Assembly: GCA_019137255.1 (NCBI GenBank)
Contig: WPDH01000378.1
Span: 1 to 64,000, forward strand
Origin: Corinectria fuckeliana
Taxonomy: Eukaryota; Ascomycota; Sordariomycetes; Hypocreales; Nectriaceae
Length of the DNA stretch: 64,000 nucleotides
Reading direction: 5' to 3'
A program made the translations under genes and the position numbers. The notes below the pieces were generated by a model that saw nothing but the letters and a program-made list of their open reading frames with translations, was not told the origin of the DNA and made no database searches. This document shows, one piece after another, positions 33,901-45,606 of the stretch (position 1 is the first letter of the stretch; every line of letters begins with the position of its first letter).

Positions 33901-34765
33901 TTCAGTATGGGTAACGATATACGTACATGGCTCATGGGAAATGATGAGTATAATCGGTCTCCTTCTTTCCACATCGACGTCCAAGGAGACATTCCATCAT
34001 CACCCTCGGTCGGTGGAAGCAGTCGGACGGCGTCCATGGTGCCTATCAAAGCATGAGACCACACAATGGGCTTCGGCACGCCCGTGGAACCTGACGTATG
34101 CAGGACGCAGAATGGCTCCTGGGCAGCTTCGTCGAATGTCTTGCTGTATGGGTAATGTTCCGTCGTTTCAGCATCGAGAAGCTCGTCAGCCTCTGGTATA
34201 TCCAGAATCTTCATTGTGCGTTGCCGGAGAAATTCCTCTACCTGAGGAAGACGCGGCTGCTCGCGAGGCTGGACCCAAATGCTGCATTCCGTTGCTTCGA
34301 GGACAGCTAGGGCCCCTACTGTGTTGTTCTTTGGGGAAAGGAATAATGCCTGTCCAGTCAAACGATGTTAGCCGTGTGACCTTTAACCTTTCAGGTCTTG
34401 TTAGTCTTGCCTACCTTGTAGCCAGCTTTGATACACGCGTAGGTCAGCAGAACATGTCGAAGATCGTCTTGATATTGTTAGCGAATCACCCTACTGCCAT
34501 AAACGGGCTTGAGAGCTTCTTTCAACTTACTAGGTCCGATATATCCCACTGTCTGGAACGATGTGCTCTTTCCCAGCTCGTTGTGCAGCCACCAAGCTGT
34601 TTTGTCGACTGCTCTAGCAAATGCACGGGCAGACACGTCTTGCAAGCCCTGGGAAATGTCTGAGGATGTCGCCACCGAGTACACGATCCGATCAGGGTCA
34701 GAAGCGGCTAGGTCATCCACGATCCGAGGGATGAGCCTCTTGCCGTATTCTTTTAAGGCTGTCAT
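30927..34765 (-). CDS. NRPS-like enzyme: adenylation - thiolation - acyltransferase
   Basis: Six exons (34531-34765, 34415-34467, 33927-34349, 33646-33868, 33170-33588, 30927-33104), introns 57-65 nt, all GT-AG, 1176 residues. Adenylation domain, residues 10-540: HTSGSTGVPKP (A3, near 180), NLTGTTEG (A5), YKGRSDDLVVLSNGYK (A7/A8) and the closing DKGTVKRR with the A10 Lys. Thiolation domain: NLGLDSLL with the phosphopantetheine Ser near 589. C-terminal domain: BAHD/trichothecene-acetyltransferase-like, with HPCFD (HxxxD, His near 823) and ELPIDGRPYFSP; the usual DFGWG is altered to SFGGTLF. There is no condensation or reductase domain. A, T and transferase in this order are the last three domains of A. 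fumigatus CrmA, whose first domain, an isocyanide synthase, is encoded here by the divergent neighbour. The enzyme probably activates an amino-acid-derived isocyanide acid and transfers the acyl group to an alcohol or amine. Confidence 0.9.
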
Positions 34766-35630
34766 TGCTACTGTAGCAACGGCGAAGAAAACCGGACAAG
34801 GAGCAGGACTGTGGAAGGTTTCTAAGGAAAAAGCGACTACAGTTAGAAACAGTGAAGTCGCCTAAATATTGGGTGCAGGTTTGCTCGCAGTATTAATAAC
34901 GCGATGAAAAATGCAAAATTTCCTGCACCAACCCTGCCTTGCCATTTTATTCACAACGACGTAGTCCTTAAATCCGCATCCATCAGCGCATCAAGATTAT
35001 CCCAGCAAACCAAACCGCCCTGGATTACAAATCTCGACCCCAAAGCCGGTGTACCCGGCCTGAAGTGGCAACTCGGGCCGCACTCTTTTCAGTGCTCCGA
35101 GTGTAAGCTGATCTCACAAATCGGTGACCAGCAATAAGCTGACTTGTCTGCTAAATCGCCAAGAACAGACCCTCCGCGCGGAACTGAGGCTGACGTACTG
35201 CGGCTCGAGGCAATTTCGCAAATCGGACACCGAGCGGTCGGGAAGAGTTCTACCATGGCTGGTGACTCGTGGCAATGTTCACGATGTTCGGGCTCGCATC
35301 AGCCTGCTAGCTCTGGCGGCTTACACCGACGTGGACGTACAGGCGCTTGCTATTGAATCTTACTAATTTGCAGGTCGGTATCGGTCTTGCGCCTCGAGAC
35401 CGGCCTTTGCAACCCGTCTAGATCGCTCTCTTCGGCCTTGATGGCTTTTCGAGAAAGGTTGTCTCGCACCCACAGCAGAGATAAAAGCCTGGCTGTCTCG
35501 CACCCAAAGCTTCTCGCTGTTTGACTCAGCTCCATCTGCAACCAGCTCTCGCCTTCTGACTCTCTCTTCCTAGCATCAGCTACCACTAGTTTTCAGTCCA
35601 TCTTCAAGATCACCCACCCCATCGCCCACC
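34766..35630. promoter_or_regulatory. Shared divergent promoter of NRPS-like and isocyanide synthase genes
   Basis: 865 bases lie between the two start codons, which point away from each other, so both promoters are here. At 34880-34887 the sequence TTTGCTCG fits the yeast Mac1 copper-response element TTTGC(T/G)C(A/G). One 8-mer match in this length is not strong evidence. TGTCTCGCACCCA occurs twice (near 35460 and 35491). The region just before the synthase start is CT-rich, typical of a fungal 5' leader. Confidence 0.5.
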
Positions 35631-36880
35631 ATGCAAGTTCTTACCATGCTCCCAGCCGCCAAGGGGCTTGCCTCCGACGAGACGACATCGCAAGCTCTTC
35701 AAGAGGCGACAGAGATCTCGACCAAGATCCTGGGCCTTATCTTCGAGTACGCATTGAACAAGTTTGATGACTCGGCAGACAGGCTTGCCTCCGGCGTCCC
35801 CAAGTTCCTCTCCGTTATCGACCAGTTTGTCATGGCCGGGAAGCAGGTGGAAATGTGCCTCCCAGCATTCCCCTTCAAGTCTGCAAATAGGGTCTACAAA
35901 GTCTTCGGCATCTTGCCTGACAAGGCCGAAGAGCTAGCTCTGGAGCGTCTGAACACCATGTGCGCTCGCATTGGAGAGGTGTACGGACCAGGCGCGAAGC
36001 TCACCATCATCTCGGATGGCCTCGTCTACAATGGTACGTGTAGTAGCACCCTTCAAACGCACCACTTTCATAACTGCTTGCTGACGCTGTGTTTCTACGC
36101 TTTAGACTTGCTGAGCATTCCGGACCGCGATGTCTGGGCCTTCGGGCAGGCTTTGCGCGCCATGGCTGTCCAGAAAGGGTTCGTCCACCTCGACTTCTCT
36201 CGTCTTCGAGACCTCGTCAGCTTCCCCATCCCGGAGAAGCTGGAGGAGATCACATATGTTGCCAACGCCACCAACTTCCGCCGCTACCTGCTCAACAAAT
36301 ACGGCAAAGATGACCTGGACATTGACCACGAGATTGCTACAAAGCCTGACACGCTGATGACGTACCGTGGCTATTGCCGGTTCCTCGAGTCGGATTTGCA
36401 ACACGTCTTCCCCGCCGGCAATGGCAGATCGATCAAAGGCTACAAGAAGAATGTCAAATTCCTCGCCAAGGAAATGCTGATCCGAGGATACGTAAGTATA
36501 TCCCATTGGTTGCTAGCCACACCATAGATTCTACGCCGGCTCTGAACATGACGAGGATGAATAAGTTTTGTTCCAATGCTAATATTCTCAAATAGGCCTT
36601 TGCCGGGGCAGTCAAGTCCGCTTTCCCAGATCATTTGCGCCTCTCGATCCATCAGTCTACCGGCGAGCACAAGGTTTCTATGAGCTTGCTCAACACCAAG
36701 ACCGGCTATACCACGCCGTGGCACTGTAGCGTTGCGTTGATGGCAGACGGCGAGTGGATTAGCTCGCCGATGGGTGAATTCAAGGACGATCCCAAGCTGG
36801 AAGTCGTCTGCGAGGATGGCCGTCCTAGCTACTTCCGAGAGAAGGCGCCGGAACGTTCTGAGATAGTTGACAGCGAGTAG
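35631..36880 (+). CDS. Isocyanide synthase (DIT1/PvcA family)
   Basis: Three exons (35631-36033, 36106-36491, 36596-36880; introns 72 and 104 nt), 357 residues. The family core is clear: KLTIISDGLVYN then LLSIPDRDVWAFGQALRAMA (residues 123-155), FVHLDFSRLRDLV, and the C-terminal RLSIHQSTGEHKVSMSL plus TPWHCSVALMADGEW, as in Dit1, PvcA and fungal isocyanide synthases. These enzymes convert the alpha-amino group of an amino acid into an isocyanide (isonitrile), using ribulose-5-phosphate as carbon source in the bacterial case. The length is that of a stand-alone synthase, not of the fused fungal ICS-NRPS proteins. There is no dioxygenase or P450 neighbour as in dit/pvc systems. It shares a promoter region with the A-T-acyltransferase gene, so the two products probably act in one pathway. 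Confidence 0.9.
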
Positions 36881-37347
36881 AGTCTGAGCAAGTCACAGAA
36901 GTTGGTGGTTCTTAGCAAAGTTTTTTTCATCTCTATATCAATCTATACGCTTCACAGCGGCACATGACAGTTCGGGTAGTCACAGGTGGTGCTATGTTTG
37001 TTTGACTTCCCTCAGTAACTCTTTTCTGGATATCACAGCTTACATATGAGCTGAAATACTAGTTACTGCAGTAACGCTTGTCATCGACTCCCTGCCTACG
37101 TCAAGTAATCTTCTTCATACTCCAAAACAGCTGTTTCCTGTTTGTTCGATACACCTTCACCACTGAATCTTCGCCCCTTGCCCTCGATCGAATTATAGTC
37201 AATTACACGCCACTGACATGCCATGAAAGGCCTGCGCATGTCACTAGTATTTTACGTTAATTTTCCTCAGGGAGCAAATAACTTTCAAGCAGGTAGCTAA
37301 TTTCTTTCTACTCCAGTGTATACAGAAACGGTCACTCGAAGCCAATT
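36881..37347. other. Convergent spacer
   Basis: 3' regions of the isocyanide synthase and AflR-type genes. No further gene. Confidence 0.5.
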
Positions 37348-38952
37348 TCAATGTTCAGCATCTGTATTAGCAGTGTGTACACTCTTGCGCCTGTTCGTTG
37401 ACACAGACATCAGGTCCCTCAAGTCCTTGACACGCTTTTCAACCTGTAGTATAATGGCCAAGTGCCCCTCCCGTCTCCTTGCCCGTGCTTTCAGCTCTGT
37501 GAGAATATCGTGTAGGTCATTCAACTTGGCGGCAATTAGAGCCCCGATGACAGTGAGCTTCTCAGCCGAATCTTCGACAAAATAAGTACCTACACAGACT
37601 TCAGGCCACTGATCTTCCCTGCTCAACTTCTCGTTGCACCATTCAAGCCGGCCCTTTATGTATCGTTGTACTAAGTTATTGCACACGACACTCAGGGACT
37701 TGGTCAGCATGGCCAGGAGCAGTACGCACTCGGACCGTGTCTTGCAACGGGGACAACCCAGGAGCGCTTTGCATTGCCTCAGAGGCTCTCTGCATGCTTC
37801 CAGCAGATCCTCAATACTCGTATCCGACTTGACGCCCTGGGTTTCGACCTGTTCTAGAAGACTGGCAACAAGGCCAAGGCACTGGCAATAGTCACCATCG
37901 TTGTAGACCTTTGTCTCGCTCCTCTCCTTATGACTTTTTGCTGTCTCGTCAGAGGTTCTTTCGGAGAAAAGGACACCTGACGGTAATTCGGGACTTGTAC
38001 CGAATGTGGTCTCGGACCACCCGCAGCCAAAAGGGGTTGCTGCTCCAGGCAACTCCGATGAATTGAGTGTTGGATCGGGATCGGAACCGAATGCCCCGAG
38101 AGGGGTGATGGCTCCCCAGAAGTCGGTGTACGCTATAGAAATTACTCGTCAGTGCGGTTCCATGTACCATCGCATGGTAGACTATCGTGGTCCACAAAAG
38201 ACTGCATTTCCGCATTGAATGAAGGGGGTGGGGGGGGTGCTCAAAAAGCTCTACGCAGTTCCGTGCTATCACGTATTGTACCCGAAAAGAAGCAAGATTG
38301 TCTACTTACGCTGAAGGAAGAGCTCAGGTAGCATTCCTAGATCCATTGTTGTACTAGTACGCAATGCTTGGTTGTCTTGCCAGGGACCTCCAAAAGGATC
38401 TCTGAAAGCATGCTCGGCGGAGCTGCCCAGCATGCGAGTAATGGCTGGGAAGGTGTTTTCCAGGTCTAAGCCATGACTTTCATTGCGGGCCGATGAATGC
38501 TGAACATCTTCTTGAATTGCGGTTGAATGCGAGTCGTTCTGCCACTCTAGCGGGCTGAAATCTCCGCCTCCACGAAAGTCGCCCCAATTTGACGTTGGGC
38601 TGTTCGCCGCAAGCGATCCGTGGCTGCTGGTACCTTCACTTACATGTGAGGCTAGGGCACGTCTTCTCCCTGCTCGAAACCTCGTTGGAGGGTACTTGCA
38701 CACGGTGGCGGAGGCCTTGCATCTGTCGCATCCGGATGGCTCCGCGCTGCAGCGAAGCTGTGGAACAAGTGAATGGTAAGCGAATGCATGGACCCGATGG
38801 ATGATGGACTTGGCGCCACATACCTTACGCGCCCGGCAGAGCTGGCAGGCTTTGTGAATTGGCGCTCCACGCCTGTTCGACACGGGCAGCGTCGTATCGG
38901 CTTCGAAGACTGGTTCCTGACGATCACGATCGTAGCTTAGTGTTCCGAACAT
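37348..38952 (-). CDS. AflR-type Zn2Cys6 regulator
   Basis: Three exons: 38824-38952, 38310-38757, 37348-38132; introns 66 and 177 nt, giving 453 residues. The first intron interrupts the zinc cluster; spliced, it reads CQLCRARKLRCSAEPSGC followed by DRCKASATVC, the perfect C-x2-C-x6-C-x6-C-x2-C-x6-C (residues 36-63). The C-terminal half has the AflR-family helical region with paired Cys (CQCLGLVASLLEQVE, ALLGCPRCKTRSECVLLLAML). AflR-type proteins are pathway-specific activators of secondary-metabolite clusters and usually lie inside the cluster they control. Its place next to the isocyanide synthase makes it the likely cluster activator. The second intron is unusually long for this window, so its exact acceptor is less certain. 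Confidence 0.85.
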
Positions 38953-40387
38953 TGCAAGGTTGATCTCACTTGCTTGCTCGTGGTTCGCTGGTAATTCTCA
39001 ACACGGAATAAAACTACAAAGGAGGCCACGATGTAAATGAAGAGGATGATCGCGACTCTTGGACCAAGAACTGAGGCGGTGTTGCTTTGGAAAAGTTTCG
39101 TCGGTTCCAGTTTAAGCCTATCTTGGGAACACTTCGCAATACAGCCACCATTCCAGTACTGCTGAATATAATACCGCAGCACACCAGGACTGCGCCGCAA
39201 ATACAGACTAAGTTGGAAGGTCAATCGTGACTGGACGCAACGAGGCTCTGTCATCGGGCTACGGCTGTGACGGCGACTCCTGTAATAGCTACTTGAATCA
39301 CCTGCCTTCAACCAGACGCTCAACCGCGTTGAGTGGAACACGATTTCCAAGCTTCTGTTCTGTAGCCTGGTATAACACATCTTGCCGAACTATCCTATTG
39401 CCTTTATTGGCTCCGTGCTCAGCTTACGCGTGGGCATTGCGTAAGACCACATCGTGGATTCTCTCATCGGACAAACATTACGTGACTTTCCTAATCAAGA
39501 TTATTTATCGAGGTTCAGTCATGGCTGATCTAATGAGAATAAGTGAAATTAGGGTCCGTCGACGGGAATCCCGTCTCATATGTAAGCTGACCGCATCTCC
39601 CGCTGACCACCCTGGAATTGGCCGAATCGGAACCAACCGCTTCAAAACGGGCCGCATCTTACACAGATGGCATTTGCAACCCACGGCACCTAAACACCGG
39701 CAGCAACAAACAGACGCTGTCCCTCCACTTTACTTGCCATAAGGGCTCACGTGGTAGGCGCAAGTGTCATGCCCATCAAGGCTGATTTTGGCCCCCATCC
39801 CAACCATCCCCGCGGGTCAAGAGTACCCGGGCTTTGATAGTTTGGGTCCGGTCGCACTATGGGTGAGATGATGAATCCGAAGCTTAGACGGACAGAATGG
39901 AGAGTACTGCAGGATGACGAAGTCCCTGAATATGACGGACCCCGCTCAGATCCATCGGCAACTTGCTGGTATGCTGGGAAGTCTTGTCTGGATGCCAAAG
40001 GAGAAATTTTCTTTTCAGAGGCGCTCGACATTTTGCAGCACGTTGTAGGTACCGAGGACGATCCCCACGTGTACTTCTCAATTTGACAATTTGCTAAATT
40101 TAGTAACCTCACTGCAAGCTCAGTGCACCTCTGATCACTGTAAGTCAGAAAACCAGGGACCAAGTTCGTTCCACTAGAGCCCAGACTTTGTCATCGACCA
40201 ATGCACGTCTTTTGAGCTAATGACTGGTCATAACAACAGTGCTATCAAAGCTAACAATTGATCTCGATCTCACATAGTACTTCCTCCCCCCCCCCCCCAA
40301 CTCTCGCACAGTAAAGAAAAATCTAGTACGCCCTCGCGAACAGGCATATGTCTCGCCATAATCGAGCTTGCATCCACCTCAATTAAT
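38953..40387. other. Intergenic, nothing recognised
   Basis: About 1.4 kb with short frames on both strands and a C homopolymer near 40287-40299. No motif found. Confidence 0.45.
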
Positions 40388-41327
40388 CTAGGGTGCCACG
40401 ACTTCTAGAGGAAAATCTGTGCTACATGCCAGTGCTTCAAGTTTCTTCACCTCTGAAAGTGCCTCAAGCTTAGCCGTCACTGCACGGAACGAGTCACTCC
40501 CAAGCGGGACTCTCAACACTGGGCCATACCCCTGCTTCGCCATGTCCTTGGCCAAGCCCGTTCCGTCAACCAGTTCGACGATTCTCTTGGCGGCTAGAAC
40601 CGGATCGCCTGGCTGCTTGCCTGCCAGATTCTCCAGGGACGACACCGTGGCATCTGCAGATCCACCGACATATGCCTCCCCTAGCCCCGCCTTGGGTTTG
40701 CTAAAACTGTGAAGGAACCTGGTCCGGAAGATGCCTAAATCAATCAGTACGATCCGGACTCCTGCTGGCCCTACTTCCATTGCAAGGGCTTCCGAAATAC
40801 CATCCACCGCACATTTGGATGCTGTATAGGCAGTCGTAGCAGCAAAAGGGGCTAGGCAGACAATGCTGCCAATGTTGATAATGGTAGCACCTCCTTCATT
40901 GCCAAGTGATCGGAAGTGCGGCAAAGCTCCCTTGATACAGCGCACGGTTCCGAAGGTGTTGGTGTCCAATTGCTCCTCGAACTCGTCTTCTCTGTTTCAA
41001 TATTAGTAAATAGTCGTGGAGAAGTTGAGATAAGACAAACCCAGTGTCCTCCAGACTCCCGAGAATACCATAGCCGGCAGTGTTGATAAGCACGTTGATG
41101 CTTCTTTCACGAACAACTGTAGCAATCCGCTTTTGTGTGTCTGCATGCGTCACATCCAACTTGAACCAACTCCCACCTAACTCTTCTACCTCCGGGTAGT
41201 CCTGCGCGGCCGTGGTGGGATTGCGTGCTGTTGCTACCACCGAATGGTTCGCTTTGAGGGCTTCGACCGCCAACTGAAGCCCCAGCCCCGATGAGGCTCC
41301 AGTGATGAGAAAGGAATATCGCGTCAT
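40388..41327 (-). CDS. Short-chain dehydrogenase/reductase
   Basis: Exons 41041-41327 and 40388-40991, with a 49-nt GTTTGT...ACAG intron, give 296 residues. It is a classical SDR: TGASSGLGLQL (cofactor site, near residue 10), LDVTH (Asp contacting adenine), NTAGYG (NAG-type motif) and the catalytic YTASK with the preceding Ser of INIGS. Arg after the second strand (ATARNP) favours NADP(H). It is close to the 17-beta-hydroxysteroid-dehydrogenase-like fungal group acting on carbonyls or alcohols of unknown substrates. Start at 41327 (MTRYSFLITG) is preferred to the upstream Met at 41363 because the Rossmann strand begins there. It may belong to the isocyanide cluster as a tailoring enzyme; position is the only evidence. 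Confidence 0.87.
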
Positions 41328-42181
41328 GGCTGTGTGCAAAGGCGACTGCGTATCCAGTGCCACAACGAGGCTGAGATAGTCCAGAAGGATATCAAGGAGG
41401 GCTGTGTCTTAAGACAGAGGCCCCAGGTTCGCGCAGCTAAGTGCGCAGTAGCTTGTGTTCGTTCGGTAATGGAAGTTTGGATGAAAAATGCATGAGGCCA
41501 GAAGCTGTTCGGTGAGCCAGATCGGGATGCGGGATTATATTGCAGGGACCCCAAGAAATGAAAGAGCGGCATGAACTCTTTGTTGTTTGACCTGTACAGC
41601 TTCATCGAGCGATAGCTGTTCTAGGCCAATGCCGGGTAGGCCGGTCAGCATTGGGTTTTCTCAAATGTCAGCCATTCTCTGTGGCTGATGATAAGCTGAC
41701 ATACTGGACTAACCGCCTAGGACACAGGCCGAAGCCTCAATCACAAAGCGACATCGTGAACTTTCGAAATGGAAGCACCGGCAAGGCAACGGATATTGCC
41801 ACATCGGCACCGGTGGTCACGCAAGAGCACAGTACCGCATTAGGACGCCCGAGGTTGAGAGTCATAGTTGCACTTGTTGTCAGCTTATTTAGCTGTCAGC
41901 TTACATTGGGACTGAGTTTGTCATCATGGTCATCGGTAATACGAAATCGTCCAAGGCAGCCTAGCCAAGGAGTAAGATATCGGTGCGTTGGGAATCTACG
42001 GAAATACGTTGAAGAAAACCTTGCCTCAGGGTATTGCTGAAGACATAACCAAGTCCAGTTCCATTAAGAACCTCCTGTGAGTTGCTCAGTTTTATCCCAT
42101 GCGTTACGTTGCTACGCATTCCATCCCACCTACAACCAACATTGGCAGCACTTGAGACGTCAAGGGCAAGTACCATCCAGA
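41328..42181. other. Divergent promoter region, SDR and reductase genes
   Basis: About 850 bases between the two outward-facing genes. No adenylation or carrier domain is encoded here, although the downstream protein looks like the end of an A-T-R enzyme. Confidence 0.5.
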
Positions 42182-43536
42182 ATGCACGCTGCTAGCGACG
42201 CGAATGATGCAAAGCCGGCCACGGTCATCCTTACGGGAAGTACCGGCTCACTGGGTTCATACTTGCTGGACTCCCTCACGAAGCAGGGGCATGTCCGGAA
42301 GGTTTACTGTCTTAATCGCGCTGAAGACGGCCGGGCGAAGCAGAAAGGAGTCAGCGGGACACGAGGCTTGAACACTAACTGGGATGAGCACGTCATCGAG
42401 TTCCTACACGTCGACCTGTCTCTTCCGACCTTTGGTTTAAGCCACGGAAAGTACTACCAATTGCTCCGAGAAGTTACACACATCATTCGTGAGTTCCCTT
42501 ACCCAACGTTGACTTCCATGCACCTTTAACACCTGTTAGACAATCAATGGCCAGTCAACTTCAACTGGGACCTTTCTTCATTTGAGCCACACATAAGAGG
42601 CGTGAGGCATCTCTTGGACTTTTGCATCGATAGCCCACTTGGCGTTCAGTTCTTGTTCGTGTCGACTATTGGGACCGTCAGCCATGTTTCAACATCCGAG
42701 CCTGTTCCCGAGCGTCCAAACCACCTACTATCACCACGACTTGGCGGGTACAGCGCATCAAAGCAGATATGCGAGCTCATTGTCGAGGAGCATGTCAAGT
42801 CCACCGGTCAGCAAAGAGCGGCAATCTGTCGCGTTGGACAGATTGCTGGGCCGATCCTGAAGTCTAGTGGCATGTGGAACAAACAAGAATGGTTACCTAC
42901 TGTACGTCACCACTGCCAATTTCCATTATCACTTTACACCGAAGCTAATCAGCCATGTTTGTTTAGATCATTGCAAGCTCAAAGCACGTGGGCCTTCTTC
43001 CATCTAGTCTTGGCTCCATGGATGACATAAATTGGGTCCCCGTGGATCTCCTCTCTGAGATAGTTCTGGAACTGAGCGGTGTCGTACCATCTCATGCCTC
43101 TTTGCGACACAAGGCATTGAATGTAACCAACGGTGGAAAGAACAATCTGCAGTTTGATGCCCATACAGCGGGAACGCCTAGGAGCAATAGTGGTGTGTCC
43201 GTATACCATGCCGTTAACCCTCATGTCATCAAGTGGGCAGAACTTGTCCCCACAGTTGCAGACTTGGTAGGTATCAAGTCCGGGGGCATCGTCTCATGGA
43301 GTGAGTGGGTCGACGCCTTGCGCCTCTCAGAACATGAAGAGAACCTGGAGACGAATCCAGGCGTAAAGCTTCTAGACTTCTTTGACTCTCTTGGGGGCAA
43401 TGACGAGGAGAATGATGGCGCAAAGATGCCGGCTTTGGCAACCAAGCTCTCTGCGGCCAGAAGTAAAACCTTGGCTTCCTTAAGTCCGGTGAGCTCTGAA
43501 TGGATGGCGATGTGGTTGAAGCAATGGGGCTTTTAA
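42182..43536 (+). CDS. Stand-alone thioester-reductase-type protein (NAD_binding_4)
   Basis: Exons 42182-42488, 42540-42901 and 42967-43536 (introns 51 and 65 nt) give 412 residues. It contains ILTGSTGSLGSYLLDSL (NADP site, about residue 16), HNQWPVNFNWDLSSFEP, LFVSTIGT and the catalytic YSASK, and ends in WMAMWLKQWGF, all features of the C-terminal reductase (R) domain of fungal A-T-R NRPS-like enzymes and aminoadipate reductase. No A or T domain precedes it and the frame is intact, so it is a genuine free-standing R protein or a fresh fission product. R domains release carrier-bound acyl groups as aldehydes or alcohols. Near the A-T-acyltransferase gene it might act in trans, but this is speculative. 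Confidence 0.82.
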
Positions 43537-43930
43537 AACATCTTTATCCACCGCGTTTGAGCGAGTATGGATAAAGTAGTGATGAATAAAGCTTGGGTCG
43601 TTCGCAGCTGATGCTGTAATTGCCTCGACTTTCCTCCCCAACATAGCCGTGATTAATACTCCAGCATTCTAGCCAGTAAGTTTCGAGGGTCGCTTGAGAA
43701 ACATATTTTTCCATACATAGCCAATCTGGCGTTCGATTCCTACCCTGCTTAAAAGCAGATCAGTCCGACTTTGATGCCACTGATAATTTATGTTTTCGTA
43801 AACTAGAGCGGAAAATAATCCACGGTACAATTCTATGTCTATAAGACCTTTTGCAGGGCCGTGATCAATTATTATTCATGGCCCTATACATGGTATGGAA
43901 AAAATAAAGAACGACAGTTCCAAATCCCAA
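43537..43930. other. Spacer
   Basis: About 390 AT-rich bases, 3' ends of two converging genes. Nothing else seen. Confidence 0.5.
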
Positions 43931-45060
43931 CTAGGTCGACTTTGACTTTAAGTATTCCACCAAGTCCTTTGCCAGGAGCTCATGAATGTGGCTGTTTCTT
44001 ACAGACAGTTAGTAGAGATAGCGGTGTTGGTATAAGGGAACGTACATGTGACCGGAATTAAACCAAAAGTACCCCTCTAGGGAAGTGCATCCAAAAGCTT
44101 CGGGGTTTGTTAGTACCGTCTCGTTGTTGAACCCGGGGCAGAAGTCTGTTGTATTGGTGACCTGATAATCTCCTGGATTATCAAGAACATTGTTGAGGAA
44201 AGAGAATGAGTCGTAGACCATGGTTGTTGCAGATCTATGTTGTGTAGAAAATCGAGAGCTGTGCTTCGAAAGCTGTGAGTTCCACCATTCTATCATTGTG
44301 GCATTTAAGGATGGCTGGTCCTTGTGCAGATTAGAGGGAGTGCGATGTATCGGTGGGAGGTTTACGAAAAGAAAGCTATGATAGCCAGCCTCATATAGTG
44401 GCTTAACGCTGCTTTCAAACATGAAATCAATCATTGAATCGTATAGTTCTGGCAGATTGACGTCGTAGAGACTCGTGTCGCCCATGTCGTTAATCCCAAT
44501 CCATATGGCTACTAAAGCCTTGGATTTATCCACGCGCTTTTTGAAGACTGGCTCGGCCCAGGTGAGGTATTGCTGGGTCTGGTTGACCATAGGTACAGTA
44601 TAGCTGTGGTGGAGAGGAGTGAACCTCTCCGATATATCGGCTCCGGCAAACGCAAAGTCCCATAATTGCATTTGACAGGTCGACGGAAGCGTTAGACCGC
44701 TCTTCAGGCCACACTTGCTTATGAACTCAACCCAATTGGGCCCGCCTGCTGATGTACCGGTAAAGTTCTGAACGATTTTGTTCGAGAGAAGCTCCTCAGA
44801 GGTGAAGGGAAAGTTGTTGTCATAGTCGCCAATGAAACTGAACTTGGGATAGCCTTGGGTGCCTTGAACGAAGGTATAAGAATCGCCAAATGCGATGCTA
44901 CAGTTCGTTGTGAGAGAATGCAGACGATCTCGACGGTCAGAACGTACATGTGCTTATTCTCATCCCAGTTAAATGAACGCCTGTTGGAGGTGGATGATGA
45001 CGACACGGCTTGGGCAGTAATGGCTGGAATCAGGACCAAGAAGCGAAGCATCATGCCCAT
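43931..45060 (-). CDS. Secreted SGNH/GDSL esterase (CE16-like)
   Basis: Three exons (44948-45060, 44046-44897, 43931-43991; both introns start GTACGT), 341 residues. The N-terminus MGMMLRFLVLIPAITAQAVS is a signal peptide. Block I is AFGDSYTFVQG with the nucleophile Ser (residue about 42), block III IWIGINDMGD, and the last block is SGHIHIHELLA, formed across the second splice and supplying the catalytic His. The layout and the many N-glycosylation sequons fit fungal acetyl esterases of the CE16 type, which remove acetyl groups from plant cell-wall sugars. The Met at 45060 is taken as start; one at 45081 is also in frame. Confidence 0.85.
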
Positions 45061-45606
45061 GTTTGCGAAAGAAGTGCCCAAGAATTGCGTCGTTACGTTC
45101 CTGGTACATCCTATCTACCCCCTCATTGCTTATAAACTCGCCGTTCCGCTCGCAGACTATTATATTACTACGCAGCTGTTCTCGCTCACAGGCATCAAGG
45201 ACAATTGAAAAGGCAATAGATCTAGTATAATTGGTGGGAAAAGGGCCTTCTGCAGCCGTGAGTAGACTATTAACTTAGATATTCCCCCGCATTTAAATTT
45301 CGACGGAATTCCGCTTTGATTCCCCGGGTGACGAGTTTATTATCTCCTGGAAGAGGATTCCACTACAGTGCATTTAACCTGGCTCTTTACGGTAATCAAG
45401 GCCGAGTGTACGGAGTAGCGTCAACGGAGAAATCGACTCAGCTAAATCCGTGGATCGAATTGGTGGGAAATCATGCTGCGGCTAAAACAACGTTGCGTCA
45501 GCAAAAGGGTGGTCGGTCTTCCACACCGCTCGTCCGTTTCTTCCCTCCCCAGGGTCTCACTCATGCAGTATTCGCCAACATTCTGCCGAGCTTGCAACCA
45601 TTAGCA
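45061..45606. other. Spacer
   Basis: Promoter of the esterase and upstream region of the F-box remnant; nothing else recognised. Confidence 0.45.
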
